Source of the DNA: Argyresthia goedartella
Taxonomy: Eukaryota; Arthropoda; Insecta; Lepidoptera; Argyresthiidae
Assembly: GCA_949825045.1 (NCBI GenBank)
Contig: OX463811.1
Coordinates: forward strand, 310,001-374,000
Length of the DNA: 64,000 nt
Direction of reading: 5' to 3'
Notes under the pieces: generated by a model
Told to the model about the DNA's origin: nothing
Databases searched by the model: none
Seen by the model: the letters and a program-made list of their open reading frames with translations, nothing else
Position numbers and translations under genes: made by a program
Shown here: positions 33,200 to 42,979 of the stretch, piece after piece
How the letters are laid out: the number at the start of each line of letters is the position of its first letter
Numbering within the stretch: position 1 is the first letter of the stretch

Positions 33200-33560
33200 G
33201 TCACGCCTTTTCCCATATATGGGGTGGCAGAGGCACAATTGTTCCCACTTTTAGCCAGTTATTTAATATTCCATTATGCGTGAAATTGGACAAGCCCATC
33301 GCCGCAGCTATCATCGCAAACGCTGCCAATCACAACGTCTAAAATCTTTAAGATCTAGGTTCGAATCCAACTTTGGATCAGACACGATACTTTTTCTTTT
33401 AACATACCATAGCATCACGTCTTTTCCCATACGGGGTGGCAGAGGCACAATTGTGTTCACACTTGTGAGGCACAACAGTTTATCGTTACTCCATCTTGCA
33501 TGACAGAAGGCTAGCCCATCGCTGCAGCTATGGGCTAATGAAGGTCATCACCTTTAGATT
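33200..33560 (+). repeat. Two copies of a TCACGCCTTTTCCCAT-type SINE-like repeat
   Basis: Copies start at about 33200 (TGTCACGCCTTTTCCCAT) and 33413 (CATCACGTCTTTTCCCAT). Both continue GGGGTGGCAGAGGCACAATT and later GCCCATCGC-GCAGCTA. The first has a B-box-like GGTTCGAATCCAAC at about 33359. A longer copy is at 39862-40140. It is a common Lepidoptera repeat. Confidence 0.65.
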
Positions 33561-34149
33561 ATATAAAAATTGTCTGAGGGTTGGAAAATCGGCCGTAACT
33601 TGATCTATCAGAAGTATAACTTTTGAATTACTAAAATTAGGAAATACATAGGCGCGTTGTTGCTTTGTAGCGCTCCGGTTTTTTAACTAGAAGCTAATTC
33701 ACGAAAAGCCAGAGGGACACAAAGCCGCAGGCGCAGTTCCCCACGGGCTATTCAGACGATGAATTGTCAATGTGACCGCTGAAAAACCCCGTGTGGTGAA
33801 ACACTTTCTTTTCCCAGCGTTGTGACCCAAGGGCTTTTCAGAAGACGCGCCCCGGCGCCATTGCCAACTATTTTTGGATCAATAAACGTGTTGTACTTAA
33901 ATCTGATTTTAGTATCTAAAAACACGTGATCGTACGCAACACGCAACACGCACATGACTGGGTGCGCGCGCATGATGAGTCGGGGTGATTTCGAATACTG
34001 ATCAGACGTAGAAGCACGTGCGCTAGCTGTGGCGAGGGGTTTGGCCCCGGTCATGAAAAATTAAAGGTCCATTTTGCGTGATTTACTGAGAAATCGTGGG
34101 CGCAAATGTGCAGGGAAAATAAAACACGGCCAAGTTACAAATTCATCTC
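33561..34149. other. Non-coding stretch
   Basis: No gene or recognised repeat. Contains short purine-rich and GC-mixed segments and a chance open frame at 33767-34054 without a domain. Confidence 0.3.
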
Positions 34150-34410
34150 TTAGGTAGTGCATGTGAGTTAAAAAAAAATAGGGACTTTTTCGAATCTATT
34201 TACTCCACTTTAAGGTCATGCAAAGATTTGATTTTTGGGTAAACGTTTATTGAGTATTTGGTTAAGATTCTTACTGAAGGAAAACGCGATTGGATGACAT
34301 TTTCTTGATAGAATTTAACTATGAACAGACCTCTAAGTTGTTTTATTATTGCCTGTAATTCTGAAATCCTAGCTAATTTCATTGCGTAATTACATTAAAA
34401 TGGGTGATAT
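34150..34410. repeat. Unnamed dispersed repeat, copy 2
   Basis: Inverted match to 24290-24520; see that entry. Confidence 0.6.
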
Positions 34411-34664
34411 GTATTCCTGAACTCTCCTTGGAAATCTTTCTGAGAAAACAGCGTAGTTTTTTTTTATTATGTGGTTTGACGCTATGTTATTTTAGTTTGA
34501 GTCGAGCGTGTTATTTGCGCTCTCTTTATTTTTTTATGTGGAAGTAATTAGCACTGTCACTTTTGTTCACATTCGTATTCATATTTCGTATATATATTTT
34601 TGGTATCGCCTGGACATGGACGAGTTGTGTTATTCCCTATATAGAATAGTAAAATTAGATAGTT

Positions 34665-35058
34665 TTCAGGGTTCCGTACCCAAAGGGTAAAAACGGGACC
34701 CTGTTACTAAGACTCCGCTGTCTCTCCGTCTGTCACCAGGCTGTATCTCATGAACCGTGGTAATCAGACAGTTCAAATTTTCACAGATGATATATTTCTA
34801 TTGCCGCTATAACAACAAATACTAAAAAACAGAATAAAATAAATATTTAAAGGGGCTCCCATAATTCTTTTAATACCACATACAAACTTATGAATGCACC
34901 TGGTTACGTACATGGAGTGTGAAAGTAGCCGCACCAATAACTTTGTAAACACATTTTGCTGTGTAAAATCCAAACTATTCACCCCACACCATCCCAAACC
35001 ATTATATGGTGGTACGAAACCCTTCGTGCGCGAGTCCAACACGCACTTGGCCGGTTTT
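34665..35058 (-). repeat. Lepidoptera interspersed repeat, full-length copy
   Basis: Minus-strand copy of the family at 23903. On the plus strand it runs from AGGGTTCCGTACCCAAAGGG through GTCTGTCACCAGGCTGTATC and GCCGCTATAACAACAAATAC to GCACTTGGCCGGTTTTTA. Confidence 0.75.
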
Positions 35059-35409
35059 TACAATGTCAAAACGGTTAATTTTGTTCGACTAATTGGTCTA
35101 CCTTGTCAAATACCGAATGTTTTACCTAATCTAAATAACATCTTACAGGTAGAGATATCAAGAATGGAATGTAATCAGGCTTTAATCAGCTAATCTCAAA
35201 GCAATTTGAACTCAACTAATGAGCCGGAAACCTAAGTAGGCCAAATATCCAGGTGAAAGAAGATCGGGCGAGTGCGCGGCGTTCTCGCACACGAAGGGTT
35301 CCGTACGTACCGCTCCTCCAAGTGCGAGTCGCACTCGCGCAACGAATGTTCCGCGCAGATCGTATTTGTTTGATGATGTTAGTACATTTTTTCCTCTACT
35401 TGTGCTATA

Positions 35410-35675
35410 CGATCGACGACTCGAATGGCCGAGTCGGCAGTGACCCTGCCTACGAAGCCAAGGGTCCCGGGTTCGACTCCCGGTGGGGGCAAATACTTGT
35501 TTGATGAGAACGGATGTTTGTACCCTAGTCATGGTTGTTTATCTATCTAAGTATAATATTTATCTATATAAGTATGTGTATCGTTGTCTAGTACCCAAGA
35601 TACAGGAAATCCTAGTTTTGGGCTAGATCAATGAGTGTAAAAAGTGTCCAAGGTATTATTATAATTAAAAGACGT
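35410..35675 (+). mobile_element. tRNA-headed SINE (family S1), full-length
   Basis: A-box-like TGGCCGAGTCGGCAGTG at about 35425-35441 and B-box GGGTTCGACTCCCGG at about 35468-35482 mark a pol III promoter. The body matches 25440-25648, and the 3' end is ATTATTATAATTA. The A-to-B spacing is tRNA-like, but no complete acceptor stem forms, so this is a SINE and not a tRNA gene. Confidence 0.75.
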
Positions 35676-35954
35676 GCCAGATTTCATGATTCTAGGTCAC
35701 GGGGAACTACCCCATAGGTATTGATTCCCTTGCGAGTGTAACGCAAGTTCAGCAAAATTGTGACATAAAACGGCTGTAAGACTTGAGTAATCGATATTCA
35801 TTTCAACTTGATACCTCCAGGCTTTAATGAGAAAAACGGTCTTGACGTCTTGACAGAAGACGGACAGACAAACACACAGGCACACAGCCAAAAATTTGCA
35901 GTTTTCGGATTTTTTCTTCTATTTGTGCTTTCAGACCTTACTTTTGATTGCGTT

Positions 35955-36145
35955 GCCTGTCACCGTAAGACTGTCAAAACCGTTAGTTGATAAACTAACG
36001 GTTTTACTCGTTACTGCTTATATGTGACGCGTTAGTTGATAAACTAACGGTTATAACTGTTTAATAGTAGTCGGTAGCTAAGGTGAAGACTAGAGGGGGC
36101 GAGCGCAGCGAAGCCTCCGAATAGTCTTCGTGTTAGGTTGACAAT
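35955..36145 (+). repeat. Partial MITE with CCGTTAGTT palindromes and hairpin
   Basis: GTCACCGTAAGACTGTCAAA leads into the palindrome CCGTTAGTT / AACTAACGG (GATA centre) at about 35972-36002, repeated at about 36030-36051. Then comes the GGTAGCTAAGGTGAAG / GAGCGCAGCGAA hairpin segment. Partial copy of the complete element at 56165-56545. Confidence 0.65.
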
Positions 36146-36229
36146 ATACTCATAGTTTATCGCAAGCCACTTTTCCGTAACTCGACGTCTTAAATTTGCG
36201 CCTATTTTGCGTGACGTGGGTTGGGGGCA

Positions 36230-36589
36230 CTATTTCTGCCAACTAGTGCCAACCCAGGAGCGAAATGGCGTCCCAAGGTGTGTTGCCCGGTAGATGGCCA
36301 CGCCGGAACATTCCAGCAGGACGTGGGTGACTGTTTCCTCGACCTCCATGCAGGCTTTGCACAGGGGGCTGTCCGTGACACCTAGAGTGTGTAAGTGTTT
36401 AATTAGCAAAGCGTGTCCAGTTATCGCTCCGGTTACCAAGCGAAGCTGTGGCTTCTTGAGCTTCAGAAGCTTACGCGATAATCCGGATCTGATCATCGGG
36501 AGGGCCTGTCTGGCTTGCTTGCAGGTATCCAAGGTTGACCAATAATGTTGGTGAGTTACCTTTGTGTGTTGTCGAAGGGTTTTCCTCAA
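36230..36589 (-). pseudogene. LINE C-terminal fragment with zinc knuckle
   Basis: Minus strand, 119 residues: CKQARQALPMI, KPQLRLVTGAITGHALLIKH, LGVTDSPLCKACMEVEETVTHVLLEC. The Cys-X2-Cys-X8-His-X4-Cys motif and 'GAITGHALLIKHLHTLG' are typical of the C-terminus of R1-like LINE polyproteins. The fragment is isolated; no RT is next to it. Confidence 0.75.
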
Positions 36590-36689
36590 TTCGCCGACGA
36601 CAATGTGTGCCGCGAAATAAGCGTGTTATTTGAATTATAATGATTTGGTAATTGTCTGTTTTAATACCTGTTTTAGTAGTTTATGTGAA

Positions 36690-37030
36690 TGATACATAAT
36701 GCCTAATTATGTACAGTTACATACACTAGTTTATCTACACACATATCACAAGCTCTCTTTGATGTGTTCAGGCACCGCATGTTCGACCGGCACTGTGGCA
36801 TTGATCATTGCTCTTGTTTAGATTGTTCAGTAGTACCAACTTCACAGACAAACTAGGGGCGGCACGCAGGTCGAAATTTGAATGTCATAATTTGTCGAAA
36901 ATTGATACATTATGGTCAATATTCAGATAAGAAATGAGTTTTTACCAAGTAGTATAGTATTATGCTGGTCGTAACGTGGGGATTTCGGACGCAGTAAAGA
37001 GGGGTATGATATGTGTGTAGATAAAATTCA
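36690..37030 (+). repeat. Dispersed repeat 'AATTATGTACAGTTACATAC' family, copy 1
   Basis: Matches 57210-57610: GCCTAATTATGTACAGTTAC, AGCTCTCTTTGATGTGTTCA, CAACTTCACAGACAAACTAG, GAGTTTTTACCAAGTAGT and GGTCGTAACGTG. A third, interrupted copy is at 39095-39190 plus 39650-39725. Non-coding. Confidence 0.65.
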
Positions 37031-37049
37031 TAAACGTAAAGTTCCTTAT

Positions 37050-37240
37050 TTCTTTCTGTAGCGGCAACAGAAATAAACATTCTGTGAAAATTTCAACCGT
37101 CTACCTATAACGGTTCAAGAGATACAGCCCGCTCACGGAAGGACAGACGGACAGACAGACGGACTGACAGACAAACGGACAGAAGGACAGCGGAGGCTTG
37201 GTAATAGGGTCCCGTTTGGCACCCTTAGGGTAACCCTAAA
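37050..37240 (+). repeat. Lepidoptera interspersed repeat, 3' part
   Basis: GTAGCGGCAACAGAAATAAA, GAGATACAGCCCG, a run of GACGGACAGACAGACGGAC units and AGGGTCCCGTTTGGCACCC. Truncated relative to 34665-35058. Confidence 0.7.
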
Positions 37241-37395
37241 ATGGGGACTTAAAAGACATTTAAGCGGACTACTGCGGGTTTTATGAATTGTAAAATATAT
37301 TTAAAAAAAACACAATGCTGCCATATATTTTTTACTTAATTAAATGCCAAACCTGCTTATGAATAAAATGCATATCTAGATTACTAAAATTATAT

Positions 37396-37709
37396 TCAGT
37401 CAGACAAACACTCGACCACCTCAACAAAATCAATCGGGCACTTGTCATTCTTCAAATGCTTATTGGAATGCAACGTCAACTTGCTTCTTGTCACGAATCT
37501 TTTCTGACACACCTCGCACTCGTGGTCTCTCTCGTTGTTGTGCACCTTTATGTGCATAACTAGGTTGTTCTTTTGCGCGAATCCTTTCGAGCATATTTGG
37601 CACACGTGAGGTTTGCTCCCTGAGTGTCCCTTCTCGTGTCGGTTCAGCAGTGACTTCCTGCTGAACACCTTGCTGCAGTCTTCGTGTGAGCACGCGTACG
37701 GCTTGAAAC
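37396..37709 (-). CDS. Zinc-finger gene, exon 3 (terminal)
   Basis: Carries fingers 3-5 and the C-terminal tail FVEVVECLSD before the stop at 37396. Acceptor TATGACAG at 37710-37717. The open frame runs a few codons into the intron (MNGICMT), which is not coding. Confidence 0.88.
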
Positions 37710-40700
37710 CTGTCATACATATGCCATTCAATTATACATCACGAGGAAACCTTCCTTCTCCAAGGCTGCGGCCCCGCCCCGTATGGAAAAAGGCGTGAGG
37801 CAATGTTAATATTATTATTAAAATTATACTTGTCAAAGTTTGTAACTTTGGATTTTTGTTACTGAATCACGCGTAAATTGCTGGACTGATTTGAATTACT
37901 TTTAACACACATATAGTTTAAGAGGGATTATGTTTTACTGTTTGCCAAAGTTATAAACTACATGGGGTCGCTTCGCTCCGCTGCGCATCGCTTCGCTCCG
38001 CTCCGCATCGCTTCAGCTCCGCATCGCTTCAGCTCCAGGTTGTATATTGTAAAGTTGAGACCTAACAACCTTACAATATACAACAACTTTTGCGTGACAT
38101 GATAAGCGCGCCATTTAACAGAGTAGTATATATATATATATATACATAGATTCACAAACTTGCTTGGCCCGGTAGCGTAAGCTAATTGACGCTAGCGAAG
38201 CTGTCACTGCGTCAGATAAGTTGCTTGGCCCGGTAGCGTAAGCTAATTGACGCTAGCGAAGCTGTCACTGCGTCAGATAAGTTGCTTGGCCCGGTAGCGT
38301 AAGCTAATTGACGCTAGCGAAGCTGTCACTGCGTCAGATAAGTTGCTTGGCCCGGTAGCGTAAGCTAATTGACGCTAGCGAAGCTGTCACTGCGTCAGAT
38401 AAGTTGCTTGGCCCGGTAGCGTAAGCTAGTTGACGCTAGCGAAGCTGTCACTGCGTCAGATAAGTTCGTGGATCATCAGGTTGCCTAAACTTACATTTTA
38501 CGTCATTGTGATGTCATAACGTTGGTAAACTGTAGCCAGCGGGGTAAAGTCAAAGTCAAAGTACTTTATTACTGTAGATATTTACATATACTTAGCAAAC
38601 GTCATTTTTTGCCACTTCTCTACATCGGAGCACTGTGGGAGAAGATGTGGGAGAAGAAGGGCGTAGAAACTCCCACAGATTGATTTTTAGATCTCTTTAA
38701 AAAAAAAGGTTGTGCCTTAACTAATACAAATATGACAAATTTAATTGATATGATTAATAAGCAGGAATAAATAATTACAAAATTATTAACAGCAAGGTCT
38801 GTGTTGAGCCAGATTAACCCCATACAGTCCTGTCATTTAAGTAATCTTGAACATTGTAATATCCCTTTTTCGACAACATGCTTTTTAAATTGCTCAAATG
38901 GCAATTTCAAAATCTCCAGAGGTATCTTATTATAGTAGAGAATACACTGACCCTTGAAAGAATTGCTAACCTTCGCGAGTCTATACCGGGGCGCAAGTAG
39001 TCTAGGATTATTTCTTAGGTTAACATTACAGCTATCGCTAAGTTTGGTAAATGTTGTAAGGTTCTTGCGTACATACCCCTTGTAGTTTTTTTTCAGGCGT
39101 CGGCGTTCGAAATTTGAATGTCATAATATGTCGAAATATTGATACATTATTGTTTCAGATAAGAAATGAGTTTTTGCCAAGTAGTACATCATTTCAGCCT
39201 GTTAAAGTCCACTGCTGAACATAGGCCTCTCCAATCGCACTCCAGCGTGACCGGTCCGTAGCCACCTGCATCCAACGAGATCCAGCGATCCTCACCAGGT
39301 CGTCGGTCCATCTCGTAGGTGGCCGACCCACACTGCGCTTGCCAGTACGTGGTCTCCATTCAAGGACCTTTTTGCCCCATCGGCCATCCGATCTTCGCGC
39401 TATGTGGCCATGTAGTACACTGACGAGCAATGAAAAGTTCCAGTGACACAGCACCAAATTACGCCTAAACGGGAAAGGCTAGCTTAATGACGCCGTCTGC
39501 AATATTGAAGTACATTTAACAGCGCATCAGAATATTACCAATTAAACACGTAAATATTTAATTTATGAAGCTAGGTTCTGTGCCTCAGGAGATATTAAGG
39601 TGTTTGTCGGCATTTTGTGGGTGGAACTTTTTCATTGCTCGTCAGTGTATATCATTCTGGTCGTAACGTGCGGTTTTTGGACGCATTGAAGAGGGTTTAT
39701 GATACGTGTGTAGATAAAAAAATATTGATATTATAATTTTTTAGTTTTATAATCGAAAACAACCAGCCTCAAGTACAACCGTTCCAAAACTGTGAGCAAG
39801 TGTCGTCACGAGGGGTGTTATTTTCAAAATGATTAAAAAATAAATAAGACATCCATAACATAGCGTCACGCCTTTTCCCATAAGGGGTGGAAGAGGCACA
39901 ATTGTGCCTACTTTGAGCCAGTTATTCAATACTCTATTTTGCGTGACAGGGGGCTAGCCCATCGCCGCAGCTATAGAGTAATGAAGGTTTCCTCACGATG
40001 TTTTCCATCACCGTTAGAACGTCTGTATAATGTACTTAAGATAAATTAATTATCTCATTGGTACATGGTCAAGAATCGAACCTGTACCTCCTGTGTGAGC
40101 AGCAAGCGTGATCATGGACTCACCACGGAGCTCTGTAAGACTTAAAATAGTCACAAAATAAAATAAAAAGTATAGTATACATATTTTTTTAGCATTGCCC
40201 ATTTGCCATCTAGGAAATTACAATCGCTTTTAAAAGTTTTTGACCAACCAGAAAGTCGCATAAACAAACAAAGGGCTTGGTTTCAGTATCGTTCCCCCTT
40301 AATTTAATTATAATAAGGTGTGTAATCGATAGCTGGTAGTCACTTTTCCGAACAAAGGTTCCGTGAGGAAATGCGTTGTTTTTTTTAATCAAAGATGAAA
40401 ATTGGAAAATTTCTGTGAACGAAACGTAAAAATTTACGTAACGAAATGTTAATAATTAGAAAATACATAGCCAATAATATGACATATTTTAAATATTATT
40501 ATCATTATTGTACGTTTGTGGGCGAAAAATGACCAACCAAAATGGCCGCGCTCATGACGCCATTCCGCTCTCTGCAGCGAAGCGTATGCAAACAAAAAAG
40601 AACTGGCTTGAGTCTTTGAGTCATAATGTATAAATACTAGAGTAGGCGCGCCAACTGAATTTCTTGCAGCTATAAGTAGAGTGAATTCACTCAACACCAA

Positions 40701-42979
40701 TTCAGTCTGTGCCAAGCGCTTGCCGAGCGGCGACGCGTTTGATTGCGAGAGTAAGAAAGTAAATAATGCCGTCATGTGCTCTGCGGTACTGTAAAAACTA
40801 CACAGTAAAGACCAAATAAGCCAAGAAATAACTTTCATATTAAGTACCCTATATTATCAGTAAAATAAGCATATTCAATAATAATTAGTGAATTACAAAA
40901 ATCAACAAAGCGACAGCCATCTTTTCTCTTTGAAAATCAAAGAGTAACAAGATTTTTACATGCAGATGGGACATTTCCGAATACCAACATGTTATGCATG
41001 TCATATACATATTTAGTAAATTTTATTGCAAATGAAAATTCACATTACAAACTTATGGAAAAGACATTTACAAAGGCAAGCTTATCTCTAACAAGTGATT
41101 TCTTCCAGCAAGCCCAAAATGATAAGGATAAATTTCATAGCAGTGACAGGTAGACCCTTGCGCAGAAATCCGCTCATGTTTTACTACCGCAATTAATTAA
41201 TAATAATTATCATCTGACGAAAATTTAAAGAACTGCCAATTTATTTATTAAACTCACTGTAACAACATCACGTCCACAATATTGAAAAAAAAAACTTCCC
41301 ATTAAAATATTGGATTTGTGCATATTCTCTTTTATTTTATTCCCAAATACACATTATAGGTCGCCTGCGCTTAAAAGTTTGCAACCAGTAAAGGCAGGAT
41401 TCACTCGATAGGTATACTTTTGGGCAAAGACTGTACGTCTCCATACAGAATTTCGGCATGTCGCATCTGAGCGCAAATATTTTTATCTATGACAACTGAC
41501 ACGCCCGCTCCCGCCCCGCGCGTACCCCTCTCGTCAAGAGGCCGGGCACATATTTTGTTCGAGCTAGCGTCTCTAGTATTTATACAATTATTACTTAAAG
41601 GAAGGCTGGAGTAGGTTATTGTGGCTACGTTTCAATCGGGTTTAGGTTAGAACGTTGAAGAAGCTAAACCGGAGCGGAGTGAAACTTATGCAAACAAAAA
41701 CGACTACCTAGAGAAGATTATTGTGGCTACCAGGAGGACAGCCTTAAAGTGGAAAATTCCTAAAATGTTACCTTTTAGCTTTTTAAACTGAATCGGCATA
41801 AGACGTTGTGGTAACCCCGCTGGATTTAACAACGTTTTAGTTTACCAACGTTATCACATCACAATGACGAACAATTAAGTTTAGGCTACCTAAAGATCCA
41901 CGAACTTATCTGCTTCAATTAGCTTACGCTACCGGGCCAGCTAACTTTGTGGATTTATACTCTGTTAAATGGCGCGCTTACCATGTCACGCATAAGCTTT
42001 GATAATAATAAATGTAGCTCATTAGTGCCCCCACCGATGGGCACGGGCCTTTACCCGGATACCAGTAAGATTGAGCCACGCCGGCCGGCCCAGTGCGGGT
42101 TGATTGAAAACTTTTAATAGTTGGCTAAATCGTAACAATTCCTCTGTAAATAGCATAGAAAAGGACGAACTCTGTGTTGTTACGAGGCTTTGCTTCCCAA
42201 GAGAGGTCCCGGCTTCGATTCCCGGCTGGGGATAAAAAAAACCTGCATTTTGGATGTTTATATGATTGTGTCGTTGGTGTTTGCCGTGCCGGAAGCGATG
42301 TGTGTGCCTGCATGTAAATATCTATGGTAAAACAGGCTGTTTGTCCAGGTTACCTGTGTGCGCCAACTCATGGTGGGCCAAGTGAGTGAGCTGACCGAAT
42401 GACTTTCCGCAAGTGGTGCACATGTAAGGCTTCTCCTTCGTGTGCGTTCGAAGGTGGATCTTCATGGCTGAGGCAGACCGGTATGGCTTGCCACAGTATT
42501 CGCAGTGTACCGGGTTGCGGGGGGCTCCTAGCTTGCGTTTTGGTCTGGAATTAAGGTTTTTGAACGGTATGATTATTGTATAGTTAATAACTTTAACTTT
42601 ACTGACTTCTTAATCGCTGAAATTGATCAAGATGCTAAAGTAAAATAAAAGCCAAGGAGTGTCGAGCGTTTATGGTAAAATAATCGTACTTCAGGCATAT
42701 AAGTCAGTGAGGAGTGACGGTTTACAGAAGAGGCCTATGCTCACAAGTAGGTGAAAGTTCGCAGCCATCTGGAGTACTGCTCCAAGGTGTTCAACCCTAT
42801 GTATGTTGTGCATTAGTCTGGGATAGCACAGGAAATGCAACTCACTTTTTTGGTTTTGTCTCCACATTCTCTTCTGTTCCGGAATCATCCTGCTTGCCTT
42901 CAATCACTTCCTCTTTGATGTCAATCTCTATTTCAACCATCACATCGGACGACATCTTTTCGTTGCTAATGCCAGCCAT
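37396..42979 (-). CDS. C2H2 zinc-finger protein, three exons
   Basis: A host gene assembled from three exons: 42846-42979, 42354-42544 and 37396-37709 (639 nt, 212 residues plus stop). Splice sites are GT-AG and phases agree: the exon 1 end (aa) plus the exon 2 start (a) makes Lys, and the exon 2 end (g) plus the exon 3 start (gt) makes Gly. An acidic N-terminus (DVMVEIEIDIKEEVIEG) and a basic linker (KPKKPKRK) precede five complete C2H2 fingers, starting CEYCGKPY, CTTCGKSF, CSHEDCSKVF, CQICSKGF and CEVCQKRF. The second and third fingers are joined across intron 2 by HTGFKPYAC, a proper TGEKP-type linker. It is probably a nuclear DNA-binding regulator. Target and orthologue are unknown. A stop lies in frame 11 codons upstream of the Met. 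Intron 1 is 301 bp; intron 2 is 4644 bp and packed with repeats. No lesion is seen. Confidence 0.88.
37965..38085. repeat. CGCTTCGCTCCGC low-complexity repeat and hairpin
   Basis: Tandem GCATCGCTTCGCTCCGCTCC-type units at 37972-38036. A hairpin follows with arms GTTGTATATTGTAA (38039-38052) and TTACAATATACAAC (about 38071-38084). In intron 2 of the zinc-finger gene. Confidence 0.7.
38086..38545 (+). mobile_element. MITE-like element with internal satellite
   Basis: Flanks (TAAGCGCGCCATTTAACAGA on the left; GTTCGTGGATCATCAGGTTG, ACGTCATTGTGATGTCATAA and CCAGCGGGG on the right) match, in inverted orientation, 41813-42000. The latter has only one partial internal unit. Here the unit is amplified five times (38160-38464). 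Confidence 0.7.
38160..38464 (+). repeat. 61-bp satellite, 5 units
   Basis: Exactly 305 bp, five copies of TTGCTTGGCCCGGTAGCGTA... ...CTGCGTCAGATAAG. The fifth has one change (AAGCTAGTTGACG). Each unit has internal dyads (GCTAATTGACGCTAGC). Located in intron 2 of the zinc-finger gene. Confidence 0.97.
38548..39080 (-). pseudogene. LINE 3' end (second copy of the 21193 family)
   Basis: Minus-strand copy starting with the (TTTGAC)n tail at 38548-38562. It closely matches 21193-21740, including the coding end FKGQCILYYNKIPLEI, but with a 9-base deletion near 38876. 5'-truncated at about 39080. Confidence 0.75.
39186..39415 (-). pseudogene. RTE-type LINE C-terminal fragment
   Basis: Minus strand: GHIARRSDGRWGKKVLEW, RPRTGKRSVGRPPTRWTDDL, AGSRWMQVATDRSRW and GEAYVQQWT. 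This is the well-known C-terminus of RTE-clade LINE proteins, followed by the usual short 3' end. A shared ATCATT at the two junctions (about 39189 and 39650) may be its target duplication. Confidence 0.8.
39418..39647. mobile_element. Tc1/mariner-type MITE, 230 bp
   Basis: Terminal inverted repeats CACTGACGAGCAATGAAAA-(A)GTTCCA at 39418-39442 and 39622-39647, differing by one A. It is flanked by TA on both sides (39416-39417 and 39648-39649). No coding sequence. Confidence 0.85.
39862..40140 (-). mobile_element. SINE-like Lepidoptera repeat
   Basis: GCGTCACGCCTTTTCCCATA, GGGGCTAGCCCATCGCCGCA, TTTCCTCACGATGTTTTCC and TCGAACCTGTACCTCCTGTG. On the minus strand the last part reads as a B box (GGTTCGATTCTTGACC). 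A partial copy is at 43715-43815; 5' pieces are at 33200 and 33413. Confidence 0.65.
40141..40627. other. Non-coding stretch in intron 2
   Basis: No gene or named repeat recognised. AT-rich, with poly-T at about 40379-40387. Confidence 0.3.
40628..41585 (+). mobile_element. THAP-bearing element remnant with 15-bp inverted ends
   Basis: GTATAAATACTAGAG at 40628-40642 and its exact reverse complement at 41571-41585 bracket 958 bp. Inside, on the plus strand, are a TATA-like TATAAG (40671), an initiator TCAGTC (40702) 33 bp downstream, and ATGCCGTCATGTGCTCTGCG at 40766. The ATG encodes MPSCALRYCKNYTVKTK then a stop; one base on, KPRNNFHIKYP continues. This resembles the first half of a THAP zinc finger (C-X4-C). 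No transposase follows. It may be an internally deleted P-element-type transposon. Position: antisense in intron 2 of the zinc-finger gene. Confidence 0.45.
40671..40707 (+). promoter_or_regulatory. Putative core promoter (TATA + initiator) of the THAP remnant
   Basis: TATAAG at 40671-40676 and TCAGTC at 40702-40707 have the spacing of an insect core promoter and precede the THAP ATG by about 60 bases. Sequence match only. Confidence 0.4.
41586..41812. other. Non-coding stretch in intron 2
   Basis: No gene recognised. Has ACTTATGCAAACAAAAACGA, similar to sequence at about 40583-40605. Confidence 0.3.
41813..42000 (-). mobile_element. MITE-like element, single-unit copy
   Basis: Inverted relative to 38086-38545 and nearly the same flanks (CCAACGTTATCACATCACAA, ATCCACGAACTTATCTG, TCTGTTAAATGGCGCGCTTA). 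Only about half of one 61-bp unit is present. Confidence 0.7.
42001..42353 (+). mobile_element. SINE S2 copy and preceding repeat
   Basis: 42150-42330 matches SINE S2 at 25034 (CTTCCCAAGAGAGGTCCCGG, CTTCGATTCCCGG, TTTGGATGTTTATATGATTG). 42020-42110 (GGGCACGGGCCTTTACCCGG) is related to 54305-54345. Confidence 0.6.
42354..42544 (-). CDS. Zinc-finger gene, exon 2
   Basis: 191 nt, fingers 1 and 2 (CEYCGKPYRSASAMKIHLRTH and the CTTCGKSF finger). Acceptor TTAATTCCAG (42545-42554); donor GTAACC begins at 42353. SINE S2 lies within 30 bp of its donor. Confidence 0.85.
42846..42979 (-). CDS. Zinc-finger gene, exon 1 (coding start)
   Basis: 134 nt: MAGISNEKMSSD to ENVETKPKK. Donor GTGAGT begins at 42845. 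Without splicing the frame would stop at once (TGA in GTGAGT), which supports the intron. Confidence 0.8.

Larger units (their letters stand above)
39095..39725 (+). repeat. Interrupted copy of the 36690/57210 repeat
   Basis: 39095-39190 (GGCGTCGGCGTTCGAAATTT to GAGTTTTTGCCAAGTAGTA) and 39650-39725 (CATTCTGGTCGTAACGTGCG to GATACGTGTGTAGATAAA) are adjacent in the uninterrupted copies. An RTE LINE fragment and a mariner-type MITE lie between. Confidence 0.7.
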
